From the NCBI RefSeq assembly GCF_900090205.1, contig NZ_LT607802.1, positions 2,574,006-2,638,005 on the forward strand: a stretch of DNA of 64,000 nt. Direction: 5' to 3'. Origin of the DNA: Vogesella sp. LIG4. GTDB lineage: Bacteria; Pseudomonadota; Gammaproteobacteria; Burkholderiales; Chromobacteriaceae. This document shows positions 8,617 to 17,188 of the stretch, in pieces (positions within the stretch are counted from its first letter, which is position 1; the number at the start of each line of letters is the position of its first letter). The notes beneath the pieces are model-generated. The model was not told where the DNA came from. It did not search any database and was given only the letters and a program-made list of their open reading frames with translations. The translations under genes were made by a program, and so were the position numbers.

Positions 8617-11600
8617 ACTTCTCCGCCTGGGCGATACGCAAGCCGGTGCCGGCCATCCTGCTGTTCGTGGTGCTGACGCTGGCCGGCCTGTTCGGCTTGA
8701 AGCAGCTGGGCATCCAGAACTTTCCGGACATGGATTTCCCCACCATTACCATCAGCGCCTCGCTGGAAGGCGCGGCGCCGTCGCAGCTGGAAACCGAGGT
8801 GGCCCGCAAGATCGAGGACCAGGTGGCCACCCTGGGCGGCATCGAGCACATCACCACCACCATCACCGACGGCACGGTGAGCATCAACGTGGAATTCGCG
8901 CTGGAGAAAAACAGCGAGGAAGCGCTGAACCAGGTGCGCAACGCGGTGGACAGCGTCAAGGGCGAGCTGCCGGCGGACATGGAAACGCCCACGGTGTCCA
9001 AGGTGACCACCAGCGGCAACGCCATCGTCACCTATACCGTGTCTGCGGCCAACATGAGCGAGGAGGCGCTGTCCTGGTTCGTTGACAACGAGGTGGACAA
9101 GGCGCTGCTGGCCACGCCCGGCGTGGGCAAGGTGGCCCGCGTCGGCGGCGTGGACCGCGAGGTGCTGGTGGCGCTGGAGCCGGTGCGCCTCAACGCCATG
9201 GGCGTGAGCGTGGCCACGGTGGCCGATCAGCTCAAGGCGGTGCAGAAGGATGCTTCCGGCGGCCAGGGGCGGCTGTCCGGCGGCAACCAGTCGCTGCGCA
9301 CCCTGGGCGCGGTGGGCAGCGTGGCTGATATTTCCGCGCTGAGCATCCCGCTGGGCGACGGCCGCCACGTGCGGCTGGACCAGCTGGCCACGGTCAGCGA
9401 CAGCCATGCCGAGCGCAGCACCTACGCCATGCTGGACGGCAAGCCGGTGATCGGCTTCCAGGTAACGCGCAGCAAGGGTGAGAGCGAGGTGGCGGTACAG
9501 CAGCGGGTGGCGGCCACTGTAGCCAGACTGCAGGCGCGCTACCCGCAGGTAAGCTTCGCCGAAGCCTACAACACCGTGGACAGCATCAACGAGAACTACC
9601 AGGGCTCCATGCATCTGCTGCTGGAAGGTGCGGTGCTGGCGGTGCTGGTGGTGTGGTGGTTCCTGCGCGATGCGCGCGCCACTCTGGTATCTGCCACCGC
9701 CTTGCCGCTGTCCATCGTGCCCACCTTCGCGCTGATGTACTTTTCCGGCTTCACGCTCAACACGCTCACGCTGCTGGCGCTGGCGCTGGTGATCGGCATT
9801 CTGGTGGACGACGCCATCGTGGAGGTGGAAAACATCGTGCGCCACCTGCGCATGGGCAAGACACCGAAACAGGCGGCGCTGGAGGCGGCGGACGAGATCG
9901 GCCTGGCGGTGATCGCCACCACCTTCACCCTGGTGGCGGTATTCCTGCCCACCGCCTTCATGAGCGGCATCACCGGGCGTTTCTTCCGCCAGTTCGGCAT
10001 GACTGCTGCTGCTGCGGTGCTGGCCTCGCTGCTGGTGGCGCGGCTGCTGACGCCGATGATGGCGGCCTACCTGCTGAAGGCACACCCGGAGCGGGCCGAG
10101 GACAGCAGGCTGATGACGCGCTACCTGGGCTGGGTGCGCTGGTGCCTGGCGCGCCGCAAGACCACGGTGGCGGCGGCCACGGCCTTCTTCGTCGCCTCGC
10201 TGGCGCTGATTCCGCTGCTGCCCACCGGCTTTGTGCCGGCCAGCGATCTGGCGCGCAGCAGTGTCAGCATCAGCCTGCCGCCGGGCAGCACGCTGCAGGA
10301 TACCCGCGCGCTGGCGTTGGCCGCACAGCAGCGGCTGGCCGGCTTGCAGGGCGTGCAGCATGTGTTCGCCTCGGTCGGCACCGCCACCACCGGCGGCGGC
10401 CCCGGCGCCAGCAGCAGCCAGGACAGCAACAGCGCCGAGCTGACGGTGACGCTGACGCCGCGCGGCGAGCGCAGCGAGAAGCAGCCCGCCATCGAAAGCC
10501 GCATCCGTCATGCACTGCAAACCCTGCCGGGCGCGCGCATCGGCGTGGGCGGCGGCAATACCGGCGAGAAGCTGCAGGTCACCCTGGTGGGGGACGATGC
10601 TGCCACGCTGACCAGCGCCGCGCAGACGGTGGAACGCCAGCTGCGCACGCTGCGCGGCGTGGGCTCGGTAACCTCCGACGCCAGCCGCCAGCAGCAGGAG
10701 ATCCAGATCGTGCCGGACAATGCCCGCGCCGCCGAACTGGGCGTGACCAGCAGCGCGCTGGCCGGCACCGTGCGCATGGCCACCTACGGCGACTTCTCCA
10801 GCAGCCTTGCCAAGCTCAATCTGCCGCAGCGGCAGGTGGACGTGCGGGTGCGGCTGGACGATGCCAGCCGCCAGGATCTGGATGCCATTGGCCAGCTGCG
10901 GGTGGCCGCGGCGGGCGGCAAGGTGCCGCTGGCCAGCGTGGCCGACATCCGCATCGGCAGCGGCCCCAGCCAGATCAACCGGCTGGACCGCATGCGCCAG
11001 GTCACCATCGGCGTGGAACTGGGCGGGCGCAGCATGGGCGAGGTGCAGCAGGAGGTGTCGGCGCTGCCGGCGCTGAAATCGCTGCCGGCCGGCGTGAGCC
11101 AGCGCGCCTCCGGCGACGCGGAGCGCATGGCCGAACTGTTCGGCAACTTTGGCGGCGCCATGGCGGTGGGGGTGCTGTGCATTTACGTGGTGCTGGTGCT
11201 GCTGTTCCATGACTTCCTGCAGCCGGCCACCATCCTGGCGGCGCTGCCGCTGAGCGTGGGCGGGGCCTTCCTGGCGCTGCTGCTGACCGGCAACAGTTTC
11301 TCCATGCCGTCTATCATCGGCCTGCTGATGCTGATGGGCGTGGTGACCAAGAACTCCATCCTGCTGGTGGAGTACGCGGTGATGGCGCGGCGCGAACGCA
11401 GCCTGGGGCGCTTCGAGGCGCTGCTGGATGCCTGCCACAAACGGGCGCGGCCCATCCTGATGACCACCATCGCCATGGCTGCCGGCATGCTGCCGATTGC
11501 ACTGGGGCTGGGGGCGGACCCGAGCTTCCGCGCGCCGATGGCGATTGCGGTGATCGGCGGCCTGCTGACTTCCACCTTGCTGAGCCTGCTGGTGGTGCCG

Positions 11601-11669
11601 GTGGTGTTCACCTATGTGGACGATGCGCTGCAGTGGCTGGGGCGGCGGCTGCCGCAGCGGCAGCACTAG
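8613..11669 (+). CDS. RND-family inner-membrane efflux pump
   Basis: The 1018-residue length is typical for the HAE1/hydrophobe RND family. The N-terminus (MNFSAWAIRKPVPAILLFVV) is transmembrane helix 1, followed by a large periplasmic porter domain. The central block has GILVDDAIVEVENIVRH, the conserved Asp pair of transmembrane helix 4 used in proton relay. A second periplasmic domain follows, with the mirrored motif GVVTKNSILLVEYAV. It exports drugs or other amphiphiles using the proton gradient. The substrate cannot be told from sequence. It is the last gene of the operon, followed by a strong intrinsic terminator at 11699-11730. Confidence 0.93.
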   Translation: MNFSAWAIRKPVPAILLFVVLTLAGLFGLKQLGIQNFPDMDFPTITISASLEGAAPSQLETEVARKIEDQVATLGGIEHITTTITDGTVSINVEFALEKNSEEALNQVRNAVDSVKGELPADMETPTVSKVTTSGNAIVTYTVSAANMSEEALSWFVDNEVDKALLATPGVGKVARVGGVDREVLVALEPVRLNAMGVSVATVADQLKAVQKDASGGQGRLSGGNQSLRTLGAVGSVADISALSIPLGDGRHVRLDQLATVSDSHAERSTYAMLDGKPVIGFQVTRSKGESEVAVQQRVAATVARLQARYPQVSFAEAYNTVDSINENYQGSMHLLLEGAVLAVLVVWWFLRDARATLVSATALPLSIVPTFALMYFSGFTLNTLTLLALALVIGILVDDAIVEVENIVRHLRMGKTPKQAALEAADEIGLAVIATTFTLVAVFLPTAFMSGITGRFFRQFGMTAAAAVLASLLVARLLTPMMAAYLLKAHPERAEDSRLMTRYLGWVRWCLARRKTTVAAATAFFVASLALIPLLPTGFVPASDLARSSVSISLPPGSTLQDTRALALAAQQRLAGLQGVQHVFASVGTATTGGGPGASSSQDSNSAELTVTLTPRGERSEKQPAIESRIRHALQTLPGARIGVGGGNTGEKLQVTLVGDDAATLTSAAQTVERQLRTLRGVGSVTSDASRQQQEIQIVPDNARAAELGVTSSALAGTVRMATYGDFSSSLAKLNLPQRQVDVRVRLDDASRQDLDAIGQLRVAAAGGKVPLASVADIRIGSGPSQINRLDRMRQVTIGVELGGRSMGEVQQEVSALPALKSLPAGVSQRASGDAERMAELFGNFGGAMAVGVLCIYVVLVLLFHDFLQPATILAALPLSVGGAFLALLLTGNSFSMPSIIGLLMLMGVVTKNSILLVEYAVMARRERSLGRFEALLDACHKRARPILMTTIAMAAGMLPIALGLGADPSFRAPMAIAVIGGLLTSTLLSLLVVPVVFTYVDDALQWLGRRLPQRQH

Positions 11670-11698
11670 GCGGCATCTGCATCGGGCTGCTTGCGGCC

Positions 11699-11730
11699 AA
11701 CCCTGCCCGTGATTGCGGGCAGGGTTTTTT
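11699..11730 (+). terminator. Intrinsic terminator of the RND efflux operon
   Basis: The stem is AACCCTGCCCG / CGGGCAGGGTT with loop TGATTG, followed by six T. It lies 30 bp after the pump stop. A copy of the 10-mer repeat (11691-11700 on the complement) abuts and overlaps the left arm. Confidence 0.9.
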
Positions 11731-11744
11731 GTTGCCCGTTCAAC

Positions 11745-12138
11745 CTTGCAACGGACACTCAGCTCGTAGGGTGGGCAAAGCGCAGCGTGCCCACCAACGA
11801 CATCCTGCCGGTGGGCACGGCCTTCGGCCTTTGCCCACGAGAAGCAGCAAATGTTGGCCGCATCGCCAGCCGTAGGGCGGGTTGGCCGCAGGCCATACCC
11901 GCACGCCGTTGGCGGTATACGCGGGAATGAATCGCTACCCGCTTGCAACGGACACTCAGCATGTAGGGTGGGCAAAGCGCAGCGTGCCCACCAACGACAT
12001 CCTGCCGGTGGGCACGGCCTTCGGCCTTTGCCCTCCCAACGAGAAGCCGCAAGTGTTGGCCGCATCGCCAGCTGTAGGGCGGGTTGGCTGCAGGCCATAC
12101 CCGCGCGTTGTTGACGGTACGCGCGGGTATGAACCGCT
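11745..12138. repeat. Two tandem copies of a 197-bp non-coding repeat carrying GTAGGG-type palindromes
   Basis: Unit 1 spans 11745-11941 and unit 2 spans 11942-12138. Each begins CTTGCAACGGACACTCAGC. Each contains GTAGGG followed by a hairpin (GTGGGCA ... TGCCCAC; 11771-11794 and 11968-11991), then a second GTGCCCACC...GGTGGGCAC fold. Each has one 10-mer GTTGGCCGCA near its middle, and ends with GTAGGGCGGGTTGG(C)(C/T)GCAGGCCATACCCGC. The units differ by scattered substitutions and a few short indels, so the duplication is not brand new. The rest of the 11670-12182 gap has the terminator at 11699-11730 and one more 10-mer copy at 12164. I see no gene in it. Confidence 0.85.
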
Positions 12139-12182
12139 GGCTCAACCCGCCCTGGGTATTGCTTGCGGCCAACCTTGTCTGC

Positions 12183-13544
12183 TCAATCCAGCGTCACGTG
12201 CTGATCCTGCTCCGCCACGCTCACCTGCCAGTGTTTCTCGTGGCTGATGCGCCGGCGCAGCGCATCGGCGGCTTCCGGCTCGCCATGCACGATGAAGCTG
12301 TGCCGCGGCGGCTGCTCGAAACCGCTCAGCCACTGCAGGATCTCGTTGCTGTCGGCGTGGGCGGACATGTGGTCCATGGCGATGACTTCGGCGTTGATCG
12401 GCACGTCTTCGCCGTGGATGCGCACACTTGGTGCGCCGCCGACGATCAGCGCGCCACGGGTGCCGCCGGCCTGGAAGCCGGTGAACAGCAGGGTGTTGCG
12501 CGGGTTGGGGGCGAAGGCCTTCAGGTGGTGCAGCACGCGCCCGCCGGTGGCCATGCCGCTGGCGGCGATGATCACCGCCGGCTCGCGCAGCTCGTTCAGG
12601 CGCTTGGATTCCTCCACCGTGCGCACCATGTGCGCCACCTGGCACATGCCCTCGCATTCCTCGTCCGACAACCGGTGGCTGTCGCGGAACTGTTGGTACA
12701 CGCCGGTGACGTCGCTGGCCATCGGGCTGTTCAGGTAGATCGGCAGCCGTGCCGGCAGCTTGCCGGCGCGCTTGAGGCGGTACAGGAAGTACATCAGCAC
12801 CTGCGCCCGCTCCACGGCAAAGGCCGGAATCACGGTGATGCCGCGCCGCGCCACGGTGCGGTTGATCACCTCGCACAGCACCTGCTCGGGGTCCTCCGGC
12901 GGGTGCTGGCGGTTGCCGTAGGTGGACTCCAGCAGCAGGTAGTCGGCGTGGGCCACCTGTTCCGGCGGTTTCATGATCGGGTCGTGCTGGCGGCCCAGGT
13001 CGCCGGAGGCTAGCAGCGTCACGCCGTCGGCGCGGATTTCCACGCTGGCCGCGCCCAGGATGTGCCCGGCCGGGCGCAGCAGCACCTCGATGCCTGGGAG
13101 GATCTCGCTGCGCTGGTGGAAGGGCAGCGGGGAGAAATATTCCAGCGCCTTCTCGGCATCGGCCTGGGTGTACAGCGGCAGTGCCGGGCTGTGTTTGGAA
13201 AAGCCGCGGCGGTTGGCGTATTCCGCTTCTTCTTCCTGCAGGAAGCCGCTGTCCGGCAGCAGGATGCCTGCCAGCGCGCAACTGGCCCCGGTAGCGTGGA
13301 TGCTGCCGCGAAAGCCGTCGCGCACCAGCGCCGGCAGGTAGCCGCTGTGGTCGAGGTGGGCATGGGTGAGCACCACGGCATCCAGCTCGGCGGGGGAGAA
13401 CGGCAGCCCGCGCCAGTTGCGCAGCCGCAGCTGCTTGAAGCCCTGAAACAGGCCGCAATCGAGCAGGATGCGCTTGCCGGCGCACTCCAGCAGGTACTTG
13501 CTGCCGGTCACGGTGCCGGCAGCCCCCAGAAAAGTCAGCTGCAT
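12183..13544 (-). CDS. Metallo-beta-lactamase fold / beta-CASP RNA-processing-type hydrolase
   Basis: This 453-residue protein starts MQLTFLGAAGTVTGSKYLLE. It has the zinc-site motif HAHLDHSG (HxHxDH), a DCGLFQG loop, and a later LLASGDLG aspartate motif. The beta-CASP insert contains PAFAVERAQ, and the C-terminal RMMBL region ends IAMDHMSAHAD and FIVHGEPEA. These are marks of bacterial CPSF73/Ysh1-like nucleases, distinct from RNase J. It probably cleaves RNA with two zinc ions in the cytoplasm, but the substrate is unknown. The start is supported by AAAGGGAATCACC just upstream. It stands alone between the 197-bp repeats and a periplasmic binding protein gene on the same strand. Confidence 0.85.
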   Translation of the reverse strand: MQLTFLGAAGTVTGSKYLLECAGKRILLDCGLFQGFKQLRLRNWRGLPFSPAELDAVVLTHAHLDHSGYLPALVRDGFRGSIHATGASCALAGILLPDSGFLQEEEAEYANRRGFSKHSPALPLYTQADAEKALEYFSPLPFHQRSEILPGIEVLLRPAGHILGAASVEIRADGVTLLASGDLGRQHDPIMKPPEQVAHADYLLLESTYGNRQHPPEDPEQVLCEVINRTVARRGITVIPAFAVERAQVLMYFLYRLKRAGKLPARLPIYLNSPMASDVTGVYQQFRDSHRLSDEECEGMCQVAHMVRTVEESKRLNELREPAVIIAASGMATGGRVLHHLKAFAPNPRNTLLFTGFQAGGTRGALIVGGAPSVRIHGEDVPINAEVIAMDHMSAHADSNEILQWLSGFEQPPRHSFIVHGEPEAADALRRRISHEKHWQVSVAEQDQHVTLD

Positions 13545-13588
13545 GGTGATTCCCTTTCATTGCCACGGCATGGGCAATGCCAGCTTAG

Positions 13589-14461
13589 TCAGCGCTTACC
13601 GCCTTCGCGTTGTTCCAGGTCATGCAGGCTGGCGATGGCAGCGGGGCTGAGCCAGTGCTCGTAGGCACTGCGCAGCTGCTGGCGCAGGGCAGCAGAGGCC
13701 AGCACCTGGTTCACCTGCCCGATGATTTGGCGGCCGAACAGGGATTTGTGGCAGGCCACGCTGGCCGGCAGCAGGCCGCCGGCTTCCTGTAGCGGCAGGA
13801 AGGCGGTGTCCTGGCGGGCGATGCCGTCATGCTCGGCGGGGTAGGTTTCTTCGAACGGGTAGCCCAGCAGGTAGTCGATGCGCTGGTACTGCAGCATGTG
13901 GAAGTGCGTCAGCCCGCTCAACGGCACGATGTTCGCGGCGGGCTGCTGCAGGTAGGGCGCCAGCACGTTGTTGATGCCGCTGCCGTAGGAGCGCGACAGG
14001 TTGATGCCGGCCTGCAGCTTGCCGTCCTGCAGCAGGCGCGCCAGCACCACCTGGCCCTGCGCGCTCTGGTAGGGGCTGAACGCCGGCAGGCGTTTCTTCA
14101 GAGTGATCAGCCCGATGGGCAGCATCCGCAGATAGGGCCGGCTGAACAACAGGTAGCGCTGCCGCTCCGGCGTGGGCAGCAGGCCCAGGGTGCAGCTGTT
14201 GCCGGGTTTTTGCAGCTCGTGCTCGACGCGCGGCACATTGCCGTACACCACGTGCGGCGGCAGGCTGGACAGCGCCGGATGCAGCGTCTTGAGCACCAGG
14301 TCGAGATAGCCCTGGCCGGCATCCGGGCCGCTGCTGAACGACAGCGGCGCGGTATCCAGCTGCAGCCAGGTCAGTTGGATATTGGCCGGCGCGGCCATGA
14401 CGGTGGCAGACAGCGCGGCCATGGCGGCGGTGCCGAGTTTTGTGGTGAAAGAGTGCGCCAT
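13589..14461 (-). CDS. Periplasmic solute-binding-like protein (TIGR02285-type, SBP_bac_3 fold)
   Basis: The chosen ATG at 14461 gives 290 residues starting MAHSFTTKLGTAAMAALSAT, a signal peptide with probable cleavage after VMAA. A TTG 27 bp upstream would only add a hydrophilic tail before the signal. The mature part resembles stand-alone extracellular solute-binding domains of the TIGR02285 group: an early TWLQLDTAPLSF segment, then TLGLLPTPERQRYLLFSRPY, GINLSRSYGSGI and RIDYLLGYPFEE. No transporter genes are adjacent, so it may be a sensor-partner or orphan binding protein. The ligand is unknown. Confidence 0.7.
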   Translation of the reverse strand: MAHSFTTKLGTAAMAALSATVMAAPANIQLTWLQLDTAPLSFSSGPDAGQGYLDLVLKTLHPALSSLPPHVVYGNVPRVEHELQKPGNSCTLGLLPTPERQRYLLFSRPYLRMLPIGLITLKKRLPAFSPYQSAQGQVVLARLLQDGKLQAGINLSRSYGSGINNVLAPYLQQPAANIVPLSGLTHFHMLQYQRIDYLLGYPFEETYPAEHDGIARQDTAFLPLQEAGGLLPASVACHKSLFGRQIIGQVNQVLASAALRQQLRSAYEHWLSPAAIASLHDLEQREGGKR

Positions 14462-14900
14462 CTGCACGACCCAGGGTGTAGGGGCCAATTGCCCGACACC
14501 ACTATAGTTGGCCGCAAGCAGGCATACAAATCACCGCCATTACCGGTGTTTTAGCGAATTTGCATAGATTTTGGCTGCTGTTTTGCTGGGGCGTTCTGCC
14601 TGTTGCAGGTTGGGTAAAGCCTTACCGGTGGGTACGGCCAGTGGCCTTGGCCCACCCTGCGAGCAGGAAAGACCGTCGCCCGGATGCGCTGGGCTTATCC
14701 GGCCTTCACTTCGGAATTGTCGATATGAACATCTGATATTTCTAATGTTAGCAATTGTTGAATTTCCACATAGTCATGACCGGTTCATGCGGCCAACCTT
14801 CCGTGTGCAGCCGGCGCTTGCCGGCCCGGGGTTGGCCGCAGGGCCGGGCGCGGCTTGGTTTACCCGCCGCGCCTTCGTCAACCCACCGTTTGCGGATGCT
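14462..14900. other. Intergenic region upstream of the chemoreceptor
   Basis: This 439-bp gap separates divergent genes. It holds three copies of the 10-mer repeat: 14507-14516, and an inverted pair at 14788-14797 and 14831-14840 close to the chemoreceptor start. A degenerate trace of the GTAGGG-type hairpin repeat is seen around 14606-14660 (GGTTGGGTAAAGCC...GGTGGGTACGG). The stretch 14715-14765 is AT-rich and could hold the promoter. I see no gene, although the chemoreceptor frame stays open back to 14571. Confidence 0.6.
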
Positions 14901-16553
14901 ATGTCGCTTCTCTCTCGTTTTGGCCTGCGCTTCAAGCTGCAGGCAGCCTTCCTGCTGGTGTCGGGGCTAACCATCGCCATCTTTACCTGGCAGATGGTCA
15001 GCAATGCGCACCGTGATGCACTGCGCACGGTCGATGCCCAGTTGCAGATGGCGGCGCGCGCCTATGTGCTGACGCTTGGCGATGACTACCACGACCACCT
15101 GCAACCGCGGCAGGCGGTCGATCTGGCGCAGAAGCATGCGGAAGCGGTGCGCCTGCGCCAGGCGGCGGAATACCTCGGCGTGAAGTTTCTCTACGGCTAC
15201 ATCGTGCGCGACGGCAGTGTCATCTACAGCCAGGCGGCGATCTCGGCCGAGCAGGAAAAAGACCCGAAGTTCGAAATGTATCTCAAGCCCAACGACGTGC
15301 CGGCACAGAACCCGCCGGTGCTGGAGGCAGCACGCAGCGGGCAGGCACAGTTCCTCGAAAGCCAGTCGCCGGAGTACGGCCACCTGCGCTCCATCATGGT
15401 GCCGATGAAGAGCCGTGGCGGTCAGCCGTTCGTTGCCTGTGCCGACGCGGACGCCGACAAGGTGGACCAGGCGGTGAACCAGGCCATGCTTGCCGCGCTG
15501 GCCACCAGCGTGCCGTTGCTGTTGGCGGCCATTCTTGCCTCCTGGCTGCTCAGTCGCGTCATCACCCGGCCACTGCTGCGCCTGCTGGCCATGATGCAGT
15601 CGCTGACCACCGGCAGTGGCGACCTGACGGTGAGCCTGCAGGTGGACAGCCAGGATGAAATCGGCCAGATCGCCCGCCACTTCAACACCTTCATGGCGCA
15701 GTTGCGCGAGATGTTCCTGTCGGTGCGCGAGGAAACGGTGAGCCTGATCCAGGGCGTGCAGCAGATCGGGGAGATGACTACCCAGCTGTCGGCTGCCGCG
15801 CGCGAGCAGTCCGACGTGGCGGCGGCCTCCGCCGCCTCGGTTGAACAGATCACGGTATCCATCGACCAGGTGGCGCAAAACAGCCGCGATGCGGAGCAGC
15901 TCACCCGCCAGACCGGGCAACTGTCGGAAGAAAGCGCCCGTGCGGTGGAACAGGTATCCGGTGAAATCGGCCGTACCGCGGACTTCGTCGGCGGCCTGGC
16001 CGGGGTGATGTCGGAGCTGGACGAGCAATCGCAGAAAATCAGCCTGATTGTCGGTGTGATCCGCGATATTGCCGACCAGACCAACCTGCTGGCGCTGAAT
16101 GCCGCCATCGAAGCGGCCCGCGCCGGCGAACAGGGCCGCGGCTTTGCCGTGGTGGCCGACGAAGTACGCAAGCTGGCCGAGCGCACCGGCAATGCCACCG
16201 TGGAAATCGGCCGCATGATAGACAGCATGCGCCAGCAATCCACCCAGGCCATGGGGCGCATGAACGATACCCACCAGGTAGTGCAGGGCAGCGTCGACCT
16301 AGCCGGCGTGACCTCCGGGCGCATCGGCGAGATTCGCAGCCAGATGGAACTGGTGGTGCAGCGCATCCAGGACATCGCGCTGTCGGCCAACGAGCAGTCG
16401 CACGCCACCGCGGAGATGGCCAGATCGGCAGAGCGCATCAGCGTGATGGCGCAGCAGGGGGAAGCGTCGATCAGCGGCGCCAAGCGCGTGGTGGACGATC
16501 TGAACAGCCTGGCCAACACCCTGCACGGGCTGATTGCGCGTTTCAGGCTGTGA
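14901..16553 (+). CDS. Methyl-accepting chemotaxis protein
   Basis: I use the ATG at 14901 ([20 protein letters not shown]), which puts a membrane helix at residues 11-33; the upstream frame lacks sensible sequence. The 550-residue product has a periplasmic sensing domain (about 35-195), a second helix ([19 protein letters not shown]), a HAMP domain (about 215-270) and a cytoplasmic signalling domain. The hairpin tip is conserved ([18 protein letters not shown]), which contacts CheA/CheW. The sensing domain ([20 protein letters not shown]) resembles periplasmic four-helix or DUF3365-like sensors; this is tentative. The ligand is unknown. The gene is single and followed by a strong terminator. 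Confidence 0.92.
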   Translation: MSLLSRFGLRFKLQAAFLLVSGLTIAIFTWQMVSNAHRDALRTVDAQLQMAARAYVLTLGDDYHDHLQPRQAVDLAQKHAEAVRLRQAAEYLGVKFLYGYIVRDGSVIYSQAAISAEQEKDPKFEMYLKPNDVPAQNPPVLEAARSGQAQFLESQSPEYGHLRSIMVPMKSRGGQPFVACADADADKVDQAVNQAMLAALATSVPLLLAAILASWLLSRVITRPLLRLLAMMQSLTTGSGDLTVSLQVDSQDEIGQIARHFNTFMAQLREMFLSVREETVSLIQGVQQIGEMTTQLSAAAREQSDVAAASAASVEQITVSIDQVAQNSRDAEQLTRQTGQLSEESARAVEQVSGEIGRTADFVGGLAGVMSELDEQSQKISLIVGVIRDIADQTNLLALNAAIEAARAGEQGRGFAVVADEVRKLAERTGNATVEIGRMIDSMRQQSTQAMGRMNDTHQVVQGSVDLAGVTSGRIGEIRSQMELVVQRIQDIALSANEQSHATAEMARSAERISVMAQQGEASISGAKRVVDDLNSLANTLHGLIARFRL

Positions 16554-16591
16554 TGCTTGACGCAGACTGAACGGCTGCGGCAGCAAATAGC

Positions 16592-16631
16592 AAGGGCTTA
16601 CCGGGGAAATTCCGGTAAGCCCTTGATTCTT
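16592..16631 (+). terminator. Intrinsic terminator of the chemoreceptor gene
   Basis: The stem AAGGGCTTACCGG / CCGGTAAGCCCTT has loop GGAAATT and is followed by GATTCTTTT. It lies 39 bp after the chemoreceptor stop. Confidence 0.85.
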
Positions 16632-16656
16632 TTGGTGCCGGTAAGAGTAGCCGAAC
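16622..16656 (-). pseudogene. Duplicated 3' end of tRNA-Thr (tRNA fragment)
   Basis: The 35 bp at 16622-16656 match 16968-17002, which carries the 3' end of the intact tRNA-Thr, with only a few mismatches. The shared part includes TTGGTGCCGGTAAGAG, that is CCA, the acceptor strand and part of the T arm. The copies are direct repeats 346 bp apart. This is the footprint expected of an integration or excision event, or of a decayed tandem tRNA. No integrase is present. Confidence 0.65.
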
Positions 16657-16795
16657 CAATGCAAGACAAACCATTAAAATTCAATGGCTTACGGATTGCT
16701 GTGTGTTGCCGGTGGTGTATGTTTGTGTATCTCGCCGCGCCCAACAACGCCAGACTGCAGTCAGTACATAACGAGTACATAAGCGCCGCCAAAGA

Positions 16796-16827
16796 AAAAC
16801 GGCCTACAGCGAAAGCGCCGTAAGCCG
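16796..16827 (-). terminator. Minus-strand intrinsic terminator downstream of a tRNA remnant
   Basis: On the minus strand the stem CGGCTTACGGCG / CGCTGTAGGCCG (with G-T pairs) has loop CTTT and is followed by five T. It directly follows the tRNA-like remnant at 16838-16890, as a tRNA terminator would. Confidence 0.7.
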
Positions 16828-16837
16828 CTGATACCTC

Positions 16838-16890
16838 TGGTGGGCCCTCCTGGGCTCGAACCCGGGCCCAAAGAATTATGAGGCCAAGGA
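16838..16890 (-). pseudogene. tRNA 3'-half remnant (CAU-like anticodon region, T arm, CCA end)
   Basis: On the minus strand this reads as the 3' half of a tRNA ending GGGCCCACCA, with T-loop TTCGAGC and a CTCATAA segment like a CAU anticodon loop. The T stem has one mismatch, the anticodon stem does not pair, and no matching 5' acceptor strand (GGGCCCT) exists upstream. It is therefore a fragment, not a working tRNA. Confidence 0.6.
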
Positions 16891-16934
16891 GCTGCGTGCC
16901 ATTCTTACAATGGTCTTACAGCCTACCAGAAAGC

Positions 16935-16961
16935 AAAAAGGCCAACTCCAAAGAGTTGACC
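16935..16961 (-). terminator. Terminator of tRNA-Thr
   Basis: On the minus strand the stem GGTCAACTC / GAGTTGGCC has loop TTTG and is followed by TTTTT. It lies 18 bp after the tRNA CCA end. Confidence 0.8.
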
Positions 16962-16978
16962 TAAGCGCTTGAATCTAT

Positions 16979-17054
16979 TGGTGCCGGTAAGAGGAGTCGA
17001 ACCCCCGACCTTCGCATTACGAATGCGCTGCTCTACCAACTGAGCTATACCGGC
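16979..17054 (-). tRNA. tRNA-Thr (anticodon CGU)
   Basis: The minus strand gives a complete 76-nt tRNA with CCA encoded. The acceptor is GCCGGTA / TACCGGC, the D arm contains AGCTCAGTTGGTAGAGC, the anticodon loop is TTCGTAA, and the T arm is CGGGGGTTCGACTCC. The anticodon CGU reads ACG (Thr). It has its own promoter (17086-17113) and terminator (16935-16961). Confidence 0.96.
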
Positions 17055-17085
17055 ACACGGCCCGCCAGGCGGCGAGGCGGGACGC

Positions 17086-17113
17086 ATTATAGCGGCAGCG
17101 CGGGGCTTTGAAA
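17086..17113 (-). promoter_or_regulatory. Promoter of tRNA-Thr
   Basis: On the minus strand a perfect -10 TATAAT (17091-17086) is preceded, 16 bp upstream, by a weak -35 TTTCAA (17113-17108). A GC-rich discriminator (GCGTCCCGCC) follows the -10, typical of stringently controlled stable-RNA promoters. Confidence 0.7.
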
Positions 17114-17188
17114 ATACGCGGCCGATGTTGCCAGCATGGCCTTGTCGCCCTATCGTGAAAGCACATCTTTAACCACTTGCTGCTGAAC

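Noticed and set aside
8430..12098. Antisense open frame of about 1,222 codons opposite the RND pump
   Set aside because: Shadow of the pump gene; His/Gln/Ala-rich with no domain, and it crosses the terminator and the 197-bp repeats.
14571..14900. N-terminal extension of the chemoreceptor frame
   Set aside because: The added 110 codons contain two 10-mer repeats and no protein features; the ATG at 14901 places the first membrane helix correctly.
16557..16823. 88-codon frame across the tRNA debris
   Set aside because: It overlaps two terminators and a tRNA fragment, and has no ribosome site.
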